Part shown: one piece after another, positions 26,001-34,430 of the stretch
Layout of the letters: each line of letters opens with the position of its first letter
Numbering within the stretch: position 1 is the first letter of the stretch
Assembly (NCBI GenBank): GCA_900545745.1
Contig: URAD01000011.1
Coordinates: 1 to 53,779 of the forward strand
Source of the DNA: an uncultured Collinsella sp.
Lineage (GTDB): Bacteria > Actinomycetota > Coriobacteriia > Coriobacteriales > Coriobacteriaceae
Reading direction: 5' to 3'
DNA: 53,779 bases
Made by a program: the position numbers and the translations under genes
The notes under the pieces: generated by a model
What the model was told of the DNA's origin: nothing
What the model saw: the letters and a program-made list of their open reading frames with translations, nothing else
The model's database searches: none

Positions 26001-26835
26001 CGTGTACGGCGGCGCCAAGATCGCCCGCCCGCGCGTGATCATCCCCGTGTTCCCCGGCAACAACTGCGAGTACGACAGCGCCCGCGCCTTCCGTGCCGCC
26101 GGTGCCGAGGCCGACACCTTCGTGATCAACAACCTCACGCCCGAGGCCGTCGCCGAGAGCACCCACGAGCTTGCCCGCCGCATCCGTGCAAGCCAGATCG
26201 TCATGATCCCCGGCGGCTTCTCGGGCGGCGACGAGCCCGACGGCTCCGCCAAGTTCATCACGGCGTTCTTCCGCGCTCCCGAGGTCACCGAGGCAGTCCG
26301 CGACCTGCTCAAGGCCCGCGACGGCCTGATGCTGGGCATCTGCAACGGCTTCCAGGCTCTGGTCAAGCTCGGCCTGGTGCCCTACGGTGACATCGTCGAC
26401 GCCACGCCCGATGCGCCCACGCTGACGTTCAACACCATCGGCCGCCACCAGAGCCGTCTGGTGCGCACCCGCATCTCGTCCAACCTGTCCCCGTGGCTGT
26501 CGCAGTGCAGCCTGGACGACCCCTACACCGTCGCCATCAGCCACGGCGAGGGCCGCTTTGTCGCCAATGACGAAGTGCTCGCCCAGCTGATCGCCAACGG
26601 CCAGGTCGCCACGCAGTACGTGGGCGAGGACGGCAAGCCCAGCATGGATCTCTCCGTCAACCCCAACGGCTCCGCACTCGCCATCGAGGGCATCACGAGC
26701 CCCGACGGCCGCGTCCTGGGCAAGATGGGTCATGCCGAGCGCCGCGGCGACAACCTGTACCGCAACGTGCCCGAGCATGTCCCCGGCGATAAGTTCATGC
26801 CGATCTTTGAGAGCGGCGTGGCCTACTTCGCCTAA
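23089..26835 (+). CDS. purL: Phosphoribosylformylglycinamidine synthase, single chain
   Basis: This purine biosynthesis enzyme converts FGAR, ATP and glutamine to FGAM. It is the large one-chain type, with a PurS-like start, two AIRS-like ATP-binding halves (NETHNHPTEIEPFGGAATCVGG near residue 315) and a C-terminal class I glutamine amidotransferase. The latter has FPGNNCEYD, IPGGFSGGDE and the nucleophile C1085 in GICNGFQ. Other Actinobacteria usually split this into purS, purQ and purL; the fused form is typical of Clostridia-like lineages. The start at 23089 (AGGAACCA before ATG) replaces a longer reading without a ribosome site, giving 1248 residues. It stands alone, with a strong terminator. 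A guanine-sensing leader was not seen. Confidence 0.95.
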   Translation: MVSRIYVEKKPGFDVEAQQLKGELTEILGIKGIEALRIINRYDVEGIDEELFRSCVPTVFSEPQVDVTYDELPASDGAVFAVEFLPGQFDQRADSASECVQLISQGERPAVRSAKVYIISGALDEAAIEAIKHYVVNPVEARIASLDLPETLYMETPEPQPVEVLDGFRELDEAGLAAFIADRGLAMDEADIAFCQQYFRDEDRDPTITEIRVIDTYWSDHCRHTTFGTVLDDVTIDDAVVQQAFDRYMEMRHELGRDTKPVCLMDMGTIGAKYLKKTGVMTDVDESEEINACTVKVKVDVDGEDQDWLFLFKNETHNHPTEIEPFGGAATCVGGAIRDPLSGRSYVYQAMRVTGAGDPTVPVSETLEGKLPQRKLVTTAAAGYSSYGNQIGLATGQVNELYHPGYVAKRMEVGAVVGATPANHVRRECPAPTDKIILLGGRTGRDGIGGATGSSKTQNTESIETSGAEVQKGNAPVERKLQRLFRRGDACRLIKRCNDFGAGGVSVAVGELADGLYVDLDTVTKKYDGLDGTELAISESQERMACAVADGDVEEFMGYAAEENLEATVIAEVTAEPRMRMAWNGVAIVDLSREFLNSNGAPKHQVAHVCARSVWQPSWAGTTLAERMTSLVTDLNVASNKGLSERFDSTIGAATVLMPFGGKTQLTPSSAMVAKFPVDGETTTASAMAWGFNPYLMEADQFAGAYLSVVESIAKLVAAGFEHKRTYLSFQEYFERLRTEAERWGKPMAAVLGALMAQVDLGAGAIGGKDSMSGSFEDEAGELNVPPTLISFAVAVGKAARAVSPEFKGLTHRVVRIAPATYGEDYRPDAQQLLAAFDAVEALTATGNALAISTPGYGCGAESLFKMCVGNQIGIELAEDVDVESLFTPLYGSFIVELAEDAELPEVADGVVVEPLGTTVEGYVIDTGSEVIELSELQEAWESGIEGVFTYRSAGETPEVETIDFRAKDIHVYGGAKIARPRVIIPVFPGNNCEYDSARAFRAAGAEADTFVINNLTPEAVAESTHELARRIRASQIVMIPGGFSGGDEPDGSAKFITAFFRAPEVTEAVRDLLKARDGLMLGICNGFQALVKLGLVPYGDIVDATPDAPTLTFNTIGRHQSRLVRTRISSNLSPWLSQCSLDDPYTVAISHGEGRFVANDEVLAQLIANGQVATQYVGEDGKPSMDLSVNPNGSALAIEGITSPDGRVLGKMGHAERRGDNLYRNVPEHVPGDKFMPIFESGVAYFA

Positions 26836-26872
26836 ACCTTTCCCATCGGGTACAATCCCTTCGGGTAACAAC

Positions 26873-26910
26873 ACCCGCCACCGACACATCCGGTGGCGGG
26901 TTCTTTTTTT
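26873..26910 (+). terminator. Terminator of purL
   Basis: Perfect 11-nt arms (26873-26883 and 26891-26901) enclose a 7-nt loop. They are followed by TCTTTTTTT. It lies 38 nt past the purL stop. Confidence 0.95.
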
Positions 26911-26935
26911 GCTTCGCGCATGTAGGAAGGACATC

Positions 26936-27871
26936 ATGGAAAGCCGCAAGCCGTATCTCGCCACCCTGCCCGGACTCATCCTGGGCTGTCTTGTTTGCTG
27001 TGCACTCTGGGGATCGGCCTTTCCCTGCATCAAGATCGGCTACGCACTCTTTGGTATCCCGGCGCACGATAGCGCTTCGCAGCTGCTCTTTGCAGGTTTA
27101 CGCTTTACGCTTGCCGGCGTCCTGGTTATCGTTGGGATGAGCGCGGCCCAACGCCGCCCCCTCGTACCGCAAGCGCGCGACATCAAGCCCATCTTTGTCT
27201 TGTCGCTCTTCCAGACTATCGGGCAGTACTTCTTTTTCTACCTGGGACTCTCGCGCGCCAGTGCCATGTCGAGCTCCATCATCGAGGCCAGCGCCAACTT
27301 CCTCGCAATCCTCTTTGCCGCCCTGGCATTTCGCACCGAGAAGCTCAATACGGCCAAGGTGCTTGGCTGCGTGTTGGGCTTTGCCGGCGTCGCGCTTGTC
27401 AACCTTTCGGGCGCAGATGGCACCTTTGGCTTCACGCTCGATGGCGAGGGCTTTATCCTAGCCTCCACTGTCGCGGGCGCTCTTTCGACCTGCCTGATCG
27501 GCATCTTCTCGCGCAAGCACGACGGTGTTTTGCTTGCCGGCTGGCAGTTTTTAGTCGGCGGCCTGGTCCTCACCGCCATCGGCTTTTTGATGGGCGGCAC
27601 ATTGTCCCCCACCGAAGTCGCCCCCGCCATCGCGCTCATCATCTACATGGCGCTTATCTCCGCCGTCGCGTACTCGCTGTGGTCCCACCTGCTCGCCGTC
27701 AACCCCGTCAGCCGCGTGTCGGTCTTTGGCTTTATGAACCCGGTCTTTGGCGTGCTGTTGAGCGCACTGCTGCTCGGCGAGGGCGCTGGCACGAGCCCCG
27801 TTACCGTCATCGTTGCCCTGTTGTTGGTCTGCGGCGGCATCATCATCGTCAACAAACCCAAAAAAGCCTAG
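26936..27871 (+). CDS. EamA/DMT-family transporter
   Basis: This is a ten-helix drug/metabolite transporter with two EamA repeats. Repeat one starts at CALWGSAFPCIKIG and repeat two ends in FGFMNPVFGVLLSALLLGE, the canonical EamA end motif. It is 311 residues long. Members export amino acids, metabolites or drugs; the substrate is unknown. The ATG at 26936 follows GTAGGAAGG and comes 26 nt after the purL terminator, so it needs read-through or a promoter overlapping the terminator. Confidence 0.88.
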   Translation: MESRKPYLATLPGLILGCLVCCALWGSAFPCIKIGYALFGIPAHDSASQLLFAGLRFTLAGVLVIVGMSAAQRRPLVPQARDIKPIFVLSLFQTIGQYFFFYLGLSRASAMSSSIIEASANFLAILFAALAFRTEKLNTAKVLGCVLGFAGVALVNLSGADGTFGFTLDGEGFILASTVAGALSTCLIGIFSRKHDGVLLAGWQFLVGGLVLTAIGFLMGGTLSPTEVAPAIALIIYMALISAVAYSLWSHLLAVNPVSRVSVFGFMNPVFGVLLSALLLGEGAGTSPVTVIVALLLVCGGIIIVNKPKKA

Positions 27872-27970
27872 CGAGCTCACCTTTTTAGGGAGGGCGTTTG
27901 CACACTTTAGCTTAATGGAATACATCGATGAGCTGAGGGCCGCCACGCACGCAAGCGTGCGACCCTTTTC

Positions 27971-29113
27971 CTAGCGTATCTGGATGCCGGCTTTCTTTTT
28001 CTCGGCCTTGACGCGGTAGAGCTCCGCATCGGCAGCGCGAAGTAAGTCTTGCCAGGTATCAACACTATCGCCGACCCGCGCGCAACCGATGGACATCCGC
28101 AATGCATACGGCACCTCGGCATGCGCGAGCTCGTCGTTGATTGTCGCGCACAGACGTATGATGTCCTGTTCCGCTGCCGCCTTTTGAAGGACTACGAACT
28201 CATCGCCGCCATAACGTGCGATAAAGCTGCCAGACGCCGTGCAGACCTTTTTGAGCGCAGCAGATAAGACCTGAAGAGCATGATCACCCTCCACATGTCC
28301 ATAGCGATCGTTAATCTGCTTAAAGCCGTCAGCGTCCATCATGAGAAGATACACATCGTCCGTATGACCAACATTTGAGAAGAGCGACAGCATATAGGTC
28401 TCAAAACGGTTGCGATTGTTGAGGCCAGTCAACGGGTCGGTCGAGATGAGCTGCTCCTGGCAGATGATATAGAGCAGCAACATGCTAATCATTATGCCGA
28501 CACAAAGGCCAGGCACCGAGTATACGATCTGAAAGGTACCGCCCACCAGGGCCGGAATGGCGAAAAATGCTAAGGTTCGATAGATAGCCTTCGTCTGCAG
28601 GCTCTCGACCCTGCGAGATTGCACAAACGCATGCAGGGACGTATGTATAACGTAACAGTAGCTGACAATGGGCTGGATCATATAGGCAAAGCCGCGACGA
28701 TACACGCCCTGCGAATCGATATAGAACAGGGCGTGCGTCCAGTAACTGGTAAAAGCCAGCACGACCACCAGAGCCGTAGGCAACGTTACAAGCACCACCC
28801 TATAGCGCGAGGTCACAAGGTGAGAACCCTGCATCGTCTCGGAATAGATAAACCAAATGAGACACGCGATGGCGAACAGCGAAAACGAAACCGCGTTGGA
28901 AATCCAGTTGGCCGTGATGCCTACAGGAGTGCTCACGCCGTCCGAGAGCGTCCAGATCATATCGAAGAAAATGTAGGCAGCAGACGTGTAGCCCAGCATG
29001 CTAAACAAAAGCTGCTGGGTGCTCGAGAACAGGGAGCGACGGCTTCGTACGGCAAGTCCGATAAGAATAATCATGCATAGCAGGAATATCTCGATCTTGA
29101 GTGCCTTTACCAC
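27971..29113 (-). CDS. Membrane diguanylate cyclase (GGDEF)
   Basis: The N-terminal half has about seven hydrophobic helices. The C-terminal GGDEF domain carries the intact active motif GGDEF at 302-306 and the substrate/metal blocks STDPLTGLNNRNRFE and MDADGFKQINDRYGH. No RxxD inhibitory site directly before the motif is evident (preceding residues SFIARY). It is probably an active c-di-GMP synthase sensing a membrane or extracellular cue. The start is taken as GTG at 29113, six bases after AGGGAGGG; a TTG seven codons earlier would place the Shine-Dalgarno inside the gene. No c-di-GMP effector or phosphodiesterase is visible nearby. A -10 TATTAT at 29209-29204 may belong to its promoter. 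Confidence 0.9.
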   Translation of the reverse strand: MVKALKIEIFLLCMIILIGLAVRSRRSLFSSTQQLLFSMLGYTSAAYIFFDMIWTLSDGVSTPVGITANWISNAVSFSLFAIACLIWFIYSETMQGSHLVTSRYRVVLVTLPTALVVVLAFTSYWTHALFYIDSQGVYRRGFAYMIQPIVSYCYVIHTSLHAFVQSRRVESLQTKAIYRTLAFFAIPALVGGTFQIVYSVPGLCVGIMISMLLLYIICQEQLISTDPLTGLNNRNRFETYMLSLFSNVGHTDDVYLLMMDADGFKQINDRYGHVEGDHALQVLSAALKKVCTASGSFIARYGGDEFVVLQKAAAEQDIIRLCATINDELAHAEVPYALRMSIGCARVGDSVDTWQDLLRAADAELYRVKAEKKKAGIQIR

Positions 29114-29301
29114 TAGACGCCCTCCCTTCAATATCCAAGTGGCCAGAATCGCCCAATTCGAATCTGGGCAACAAACACCCCCTACTCCGCAGGGGTAAGG
29201 GGAATAATAGCAGAGCGACCGAACGTCACTGCAAGACAGCTCTCGTTCGGGCGCTCAAACGGCGCGAGTTGCACGCCGGAATCATTGATGGGTATCGATT
29301 G

Positions 29302-30324
29302 CTACTCGCCATCGATGTCGGTCGCGACAGCCTCTTCGATGGCCTCGACACCGGCAGGCGACAGGTCTTCCTTGCTCTGGCAGAACTTCTTATCGACCCA
29401 GCCGGTCAGAATCGGGGCCATGATTGCCGTGATGATGACGGCAGTGGCGATCTGCGCATACGCGGTGGGCGCAAGCTCGGCATAGCGCGGAGCGACCTCG
29501 GCGAGGGCGACCGGCGTGGTCATGGCCGTGCCGGCAATGGTGGAACATGCCACAGCCGCCTTACCATTGCCGCCACACAGGCGCTCGAAGGCAAAGGTAA
29601 TGGGACCGACGATAAAGAGCGTGATGAGGCCCAGCAGGATGCCCGAAATGCCACCGGCGATGAAGCTCGAAAGGCTCATGGACGCACCGAGCTGAAAACC
29701 AATTACAGCGATCGCGGGATTGGCGCCGGGAACCAGCAGGTTCTTGATAAACGGGAACAAGTTGCCCAGGACCATGCCGATAACAAGCGGCAGGATGGAT
29801 CCGATGATGGTGCCGACGGGGATGTTGGCGAGACCCGAAACACCAAGGATGATCATCGTGACGGCGGGGCCGGCCGTAAAGAACAGGATACCGACAGCGC
29901 CCTGCTCGGACTCATCGCCGAACTCGCCCATGATGCCCGTATAGAGCGCCATGTTGCAAAACGTAATGCCGCCGATGATGGAAACCGAGCTCAGGCCTAA
30001 AAAGTTATCGTTAAAGAAGTACGCGACGCCCAGACCCAGCGCGGCTGCCACTACAAGCTTAGGAATCAGCACGACGATGCCGGTCTTGATGGCGCCCGGC
30101 GTGGACTTAAAGCTGATGCCGGCGCCCACGAACAGCAAGATCGCGGCAACGATGGTGTTGGAGCCGCCGCGGCAGGCAGCCGTAAAGAAGCCGCCGACCT
30201 CAAAGACCTGCGGGCAGAAGGTATTGAGCAAAAGGCCGACGATCATCGGATAGATCATGATGTCGCCCGGGATGCGCGGTACCTTGAATTTCTTTTGCTC
30301 GCTGGCGGTCGCTTCCTGTGCCAT
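29302..30324 (-). CDS. kdgT: 2-keto-3-deoxygluconate permease
   Basis: This is a KdgT-family membrane transporter that imports 2-keto-3-deoxygluconate, a product of pectin/uronate breakdown. It has about ten helices. Typical stretches are PGDIMIYPMIVGLLLNTFCP, GITFCNMALYTGIMGEFGD, PFIKNLLVPGANPAIAVIGFQLG and STIAGTAMTTPVALA. The start at 30324 follows GGGGG. It stands without kdgK or eda neighbours, so the rest of the pathway must lie elsewhere. The gap to azlD (30325-30465) shows no clear element. Confidence 0.9.
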   Translation of the reverse strand: MAQEATASEQKKFKVPRIPGDIMIYPMIVGLLLNTFCPQVFEVGGFFTAACRGGSNTIVAAILLFVGAGISFKSTPGAIKTGIVVLIPKLVVAAALGLGVAYFFNDNFLGLSSVSIIGGITFCNMALYTGIMGEFGDESEQGAVGILFFTAGPAVTMIILGVSGLANIPVGTIIGSILPLVIGMVLGNLFPFIKNLLVPGANPAIAVIGFQLGASMSLSSFIAGGISGILLGLITLFIVGPITFAFERLCGGNGKAAVACSTIAGTAMTTPVALAEVAPRYAELAPTAYAQIATAVIITAIMAPILTGWVDKKFCQSKEDLSPAGVEAIEEAVATDIDGE

Positions 30325-30465
30325 GAAACCCCCATTTCCGCTGACGCAGAACAAAAGCCCACGTCATGCTTTGCTACAGTAAAGTTTGACCATGGTACCA
30401 GAAGAAGCAGACCGCCTCGGTGAGAAATTCGATTCGTTAGGCCGGGACGATAACGCGTCCTGCTC

Positions 30466-30789
30466 CTATACGAGGCTCAAAACGATATAGAACACGATGC
30501 CCGAAACGCAGCACCACAACATCGACTTTGTCTTGATTGCCACCGCCACGACGCCGGTGGCCGCAATCTAGGGAACCAAGGCAGGCCAGAGTCCCGCGTC
30601 GAACGCGCCGGGGTTCACCAAGTCGTTGGCGACCAGCGCGGCAAAGGCAGCGGGCGGGATATAGCCCAGGGCCTCGGTAATGCGGGGCGACAGGGTCCGC
30701 CCGCGCAAGGCGAACGCCGGCGCGATGCGAAAGAACGCGATAGCAGCCCACGACGACAGCCACAGAACCAAGAACTCGTTAGCGGGCAT
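30466..30789 (-). pseudogene. azlD: azlD, broken by an in-frame amber codon
   Basis: AzlD is the small partner of AzlC in branched-chain amino acid export. The reading starts at ATG 30789, overlaps azlC by 11 nt and follows GAGGTG, as expected. Codon 74 is TAG (30570-30568), after GLWPALVP. The same frame continues without gap as IAATGVVAVAIKTKSMLWCC to a natural stop at 30466, so the full gene would be 107 residues. The lost part is the last conserved helices. Either this is a recent nonsense mutation, or a sequencing error; a shortened 73-residue AzlD is unlikely to work. Confidence 0.85.
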
Positions 30790-31471
30790 CGCGGGCACCT
30801 CTTCCGTCAAATACAGCATCGCACGCCAGCGCAATGGCAATGCCGACCACGACGCTTGCCGGCACGGCAATATTCGCGAGGCCCAAGAACTTGCATACGG
30901 CGACGGACACCGCGCCCGAAACCGCCGCGACAACGTTACTGCGCGACAGCCGCTGCGAAAAGAGCAGGCAGATAAAGAGCGAGGTGCAGACAAAGGCTGC
31001 AATGGCGGTGGGAACATCGACAACGGCGCCGACGATGGCGCCCATCGTACACGAAACGCCCCATGTTGCGATGAGGATTACGTTGAGCACAAAGGACTCG
31101 CGCGGGCCCCAATCCTCCCCTTCAACCAACTTGGCAAGCGAGATGCCATATGCCTCCTCGGTAAGTGTCGCGGCAACAGCCAGCGTCTGACGCTTCGAGG
31201 CACCCCTCAGATGCGGTGCGATCGATGCCGAGTAAAGCGCAAAGCGCGAGGAGATTGCGGCGACGCTCGCGACGATCGATGCTGCAGGCACACCCGCCAG
31301 CCACAGGCTGCAGATCATAAACTGGCCGCTGCCCGTCACAAACGTACTGCTTAGAGCAAAGACCATCCAGGGCTCCATTCCCGTCTGCCCCATGATCATT
31401 CCGCACGGCGCGCCTATTGCAACATAGGTAAGCATCACTGGCCAGACGGTTCTAACGATTTTGAGCACCAT
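30779..31471 (-). CDS. azlC: AzlC family amino acid exporter subunit
   Basis: This is the large membrane subunit of the AzlCD exporter for branched-chain amino acids. It has about seven helices, with typical patterns VAIGAPCGMIMGQTGMEPW, STFVTGSGQFMICSLWLAG and LTEEAYGISL. It is 230 residues with the ATG at 31471. Its partner azlD overlaps its end but carries a stop codon, so export by this pair is probably lost or impaired. The window's intact liv importer is the opposing uptake system. Confidence 0.88.
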   Translation of the reverse strand: MVLKIVRTVWPVMLTYVAIGAPCGMIMGQTGMEPWMVFALSSTFVTGSGQFMICSLWLAGVPAASIVASVAAISSRFALYSASIAPHLRGASKRQTLAVAATLTEEAYGISLAKLVEGEDWGPRESFVLNVILIATWGVSCTMGAIVGAVVDVPTAIAAFVCTSLFICLLFSQRLSRSNVVAAVSGAVSVAVCKFLGLANIAVPASVVVGIAIALACDAVFDGRGARDAR

Positions 31472-31597
31472 ACGTTTCTCATCCTGACAAGGTCTCCGAG
31501 CCGCATGTAGCGACACGGCAGAATCATCATCCGGCAGCAACCGAGTTCACCTACAATTGCCACCGGATCGAAAGACACAACTTTTTAGGAAGTCATT

Positions 31598-32410
31598 ATG
31601 ACAGCTATCGATCGAGACCGGGCGCGCGCGGCCTTCAAAAGCTACACCGATGCCTACGACGCCACCAACCCACGCATCGCGCTCAAAATCGAGCATACGT
31701 ACCACGTGGCCGAGGCATGCGATGCCGTAGCGCGCGAGCAGGGCTGGTCGTCAGAAGATATTGACCTGGCATGGCTTTGCGGCCTGCTACACGATATGGG
31801 CCGCTTTGAGCAGCTGCGACGCTGGGACACCTTTAAGGACGCCGAGAGCATGAGCCATGCGGCGCTGGGCATCGAGGTCCTCTTTGGCGAGAATCCCGCC
31901 GATGCACCCGCCGTAACGAGCATCCGCGACTTTATCGATGACCCGGCAGAAGATGAGCTCATCCGAGCGAGCATTGCCTATCACAGCGATTTCCGTCTAC
32001 CCGCGCAGCTCGACGAGCGCACGCGGAGCTTCTGCGATATCGTGCGCGATGGCGACAAGATCGACATTATGCGCACCATCGCCGACAGCACTGTCGACAC
32101 TATCCTCAAGGTGGACGAGAAGACGTTTCTCGGCAGCCGTTTCTCGTCGCCGACACTTGCCGCCTTTGACGAGCACCGCTGCGTCGCACGCGATGAGCGC
32201 GATGAGCCCGCCGACTTCTTGGTGGGGCTTATCTGCTTTATGTTTGAGCTCGTCTATCCAGCAAGCCGCGCGCTGGCGCGCGAACAGGGCGATATCCACC
32301 GCCTGCTCGACGCGCCCTTTGGCATTACGCGGCCCTTTACCGACCCCGCCACGCAGGCAACTTGGAGCCGCCTAAAGGACGAGATGCGCGACTGGCTGGC
32401 GCGCGCCTAG
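31598..32410 (+). CDS. HD-domain phosphohydrolase
   Basis: This 270-residue HD-domain protein has metal-binding residues in KIEHTYHVAEACDAV (first His), LLHDMGRFEQ (HD) and AYHSDF, with a later Asp in IVRDGDKIDIMRT. Related proteins hydrolyse nucleotides or phosphate esters; the substrate is unknown. TTAGGAAG precedes the ATG. It is convergent with the ferredoxin-EtfA gene: the two stops share the sequence CTAG (32407-32410), leaving no room for a terminator. Confidence 0.8.
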   Translation: MTAIDRDRARAAFKSYTDAYDATNPRIALKIEHTYHVAEACDAVAREQGWSSEDIDLAWLCGLLHDMGRFEQLRRWDTFKDAESMSHAALGIEVLFGENPADAPAVTSIRDFIDDPAEDELIRASIAYHSDFRLPAQLDERTRSFCDIVRDGDKIDIMRTIADSTVDTILKVDEKTFLGSRFSSPTLAAFDEHRCVARDERDEPADFLVGLICFMFELVYPASRALAREQGDIHRLLDAPFGITRPFTDPATQATWSRLKDEMRDWLARA

Positions 32411-33612
32411 CGCTCAAGCTGGGCCAGCAGCTCCTCGACGGCCTCGACGGCATCCCCAACAACCTTGTACTGGGCAGCACCGAAAATGGGGGCATCCGGG
32501 TCCTCGTTGATGGCGATGATGCACTCCGCCCCACCGATGCCGGCAAGATGTTGGATGGCGCCCGAAACACCGATACTCACGAGAAGCCTGGGCGAAACCG
32601 ATACGCCCGTCTGGCCAATCTGGTGGCGATACTCCAGCCAACCCGCCTCCACGACGGGACGCGTGCAACCAAGCTCGGCACCCAGAGCCTCGGCGAGCCT
32701 TCGCATCAACGGCAGGTTTTTCTTGGAACCAATGCCGCGACCCACCACGACCAGGCGCTCGGCATTGGCGATCGAGGGCTGCTGTCCCCACTCCTCGGCG
32801 GGAATCGAGATCTCGACACGAGCCTTAGCATCATCCGCAAGCGATATCTGGGTGATCGTGCCAGAGCGGCCGTAGTCGAAGTCGGGAGCCTTAAAGATAC
32901 CGGGGCGCACCGTTGCCATCTGCGGACGGTGGTTGGGGCAAATGATGGTGGCCATCAGGTTGCCGCCAAACGCCGGACGCGTCTGTTGCAGCAGTCCCGT
33001 CTCTGTATCCATCGAAAGTACGGTGCAGTCAGCCGTAAGGCCCGTCTGCAAACGCACGGCAACGCCGGGTGCCAGTTCGCGACCAAAAGCGGTCGCACCG
33101 TATAGGATGGCCTCGGGTTTGCGTTCGGCTACCAAATCGCAGATCAAGCGGGCGTAGACCTCCGCATCGTTTTGGCGCAGGCGCTCGTCGCGACAGGCCA
33201 GGACTTCGTCGGCGCCCGCGCAAACCAGATGCTCCAGGTCCCCGAGCGAGCCCTCGGGGCTCATGCCGACCAGTGCCACCAGACGGCAGCCGCGAGCATC
33301 GGCAAGCTCGCGCCCCTTGCCCATAAGCTCATAGGCAACGGGAGTTACCGTATCGTGCTCGTCGGTCTGCGCGAAGACCCAAATGTCTCGATATGCATCA
33401 AGGTCCACCGCACCAGCGGCCTCGTCACACTCGATCGAGATAGCGTTGACAGGGCAGGCGTCGACGCACCCACCGCATAGGATACAGCCGTCGGTTACGC
33501 GGGCGCATCGGTTGGGACGCTCGCCCTCCACCACAATGCCGCCCGAGGCGCAGGCGCGAACGCAGCGACCGCAGCCGATACAGGCTTCGCTATCGATAAT
33601 CAGTCCGCTCAT
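32407..33612 (-). CDS. Electron transfer flavoprotein alpha with N-terminal 2[4Fe-4S] ferredoxin
   Basis: The first 60 residues bind two [4Fe-4S] clusters (C11, C14, C17, C21 and C43, C46, C49, C53). The rest is EtfA, with the FAD-binding C-terminal VVVGRGIGSKKN, YRHQIGQTGVSVSPRLLVSIGVSGAIQHLAG and NEDPDAPIF. This ferredoxin-EtfA layout is found in the electron-bifurcating/confurcating lactate dehydrogenase LctBCD of acetogens (LctC). It is the last gene of a three-gene operon; its ATG abuts the etfB stop (TAG-ATG). It is 401 residues. The lactate role is inferred from the operon. Confidence 0.92.
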   Translation of the reverse strand: MSGLIIDSEACIGCGRCVRACASGGIVVEGERPNRCARVTDGCILCGGCVDACPVNAISIECDEAAGAVDLDAYRDIWVFAQTDEHDTVTPVAYELMGKGRELADARGCRLVALVGMSPEGSLGDLEHLVCAGADEVLACRDERLRQNDAEVYARLICDLVAERKPEAILYGATAFGRELAPGVAVRLQTGLTADCTVLSMDTETGLLQQTRPAFGGNLMATIICPNHRPQMATVRPGIFKAPDFDYGRSGTITQISLADDAKARVEISIPAEEWGQQPSIANAERLVVVGRGIGSKKNLPLMRRLAEALGAELGCTRPVVEAGWLEYRHQIGQTGVSVSPRLLVSIGVSGAIQHLAGIGGAECIIAINEDPDAPIFGAAQYKVVGDAVEAVEELLAQLER

Positions 33613-34428
33613 CTATGCCATCCCCTCGATGATCTTGGCAAGTTTTGCCGCCTGCTCGGACGCCGTTCCGTCAACGGCCTCGCACGTTTGGTCACGGTCG
33701 GGCACAAACGAGCGCACGACCTGTGTCGGCGACCCGGCAAGACCGCAACGCGCGGGGTCGGCGTTCACGTCGGCGGCACTGACCACGCGCACGTCCGCCT
33801 CCTCCGCCGCGCGGATACCGGCAATACTCGGCATACGCAACTGGCCAATCTCCTTGGCAGTCGTCATCGCGCACGGCATCTCAAGGTACACCGTCTCCTC
33901 GCCGGCATCGCATCCGTGAACGAGCGCCAGCGAGCCACAGGTCGTAAAGCCCGCGCTCTGCACGCAGCTCACGTCGGTCACGCAGGGAATATCAAAGGCA
34001 CCGGCAAGCTCGGGACCAATCTGGGCCGTATCGCCATCCACCGCCATCTTGCCGCAGATGAGCAGGTCGAAGTCCTCGTCGAGCGCCTCGATGCCGCACT
34101 TGAGGGCATAGGTGGTTGCCAGGGTATCGGCACCTGCAAAGGCGCGATCGGTCAGCAGCAGCGCGTCGTCGGCGCCTCGGGCGATGCAGTCGCGCAGCAG
34201 CGACTCGGTCGCGGGGATGCCCATCGACACCACCGTCACGCGCACATCCATGCCAAAGCCGATAAAGTCGTCCTTCAGCGCCAGCGCGCATTCCAAAGCG
34301 CTCGCGTCAAAGGGATTAATGACCGCCTGTTTGCCATCGCGCACGATGGTATTGGTCTTGGGGTCCATCTTGACCTCGGTGCTTCCCGGCACGGCCTTGA
34401 CGCACACCACCATATGGAAATCGCTCAT
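33613..34428 (-). CDS. Electron transfer flavoprotein beta subunit
   Basis: EtfB pairs with EtfA to carry electrons from a dehydrogenase. Visible are MVVCVKAVPGSTEVKMDP, VINPFDASALECAL, LLICGKMAVDGDTAQIGPELA (the bifurcating-type beta-FAD region) and the C-terminal PTQVVRSF. The first start, GTG at 34434, overlaps the stop of the oxidase gene; ATG at 34428, nine bases after GGGGG, is preferred, giving 271 residues. It lies between the FAD oxidase and ferredoxin-EtfA genes, the layout of LctDBC-type operons. Confidence 0.92.
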   Translation of the reverse strand: MSDFHMVVCVKAVPGSTEVKMDPKTNTIVRDGKQAVINPFDASALECALALKDDFIGFGMDVRVTVVSMGIPATESLLRDCIARGADDALLLTDRAFAGADTLATTYALKCGIEALDEDFDLLICGKMAVDGDTAQIGPELAGAFDIPCVTDVSCVQSAGFTTCGSLALVHGCDAGEETVYLEMPCAMTTAKEIGQLRMPSIAGIRAAEEADVRVVSAADVNADPARCGLAGSPTQVVRSFVPDRDQTCEAVDGTASEQAAKLAKIIEGMA

Positions 34429-34430
34429 CT

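Noticed and set aside
23071..27033. A 1320-codon open frame on the minus strand opposite purL
   Set aside because: It is an antisense shadow caused by GC-rich codon bias; the product is Gly/Ala/Val/Asp-rich low-complexity sequence with no domain, and purL on the other strand is unambiguous.
30437..30763. A 108-codon minus-strand frame covering the azlD region
   Set aside because: It is the neighbouring frame; the azlD frame with one amber stop carries the membrane-protein homology.
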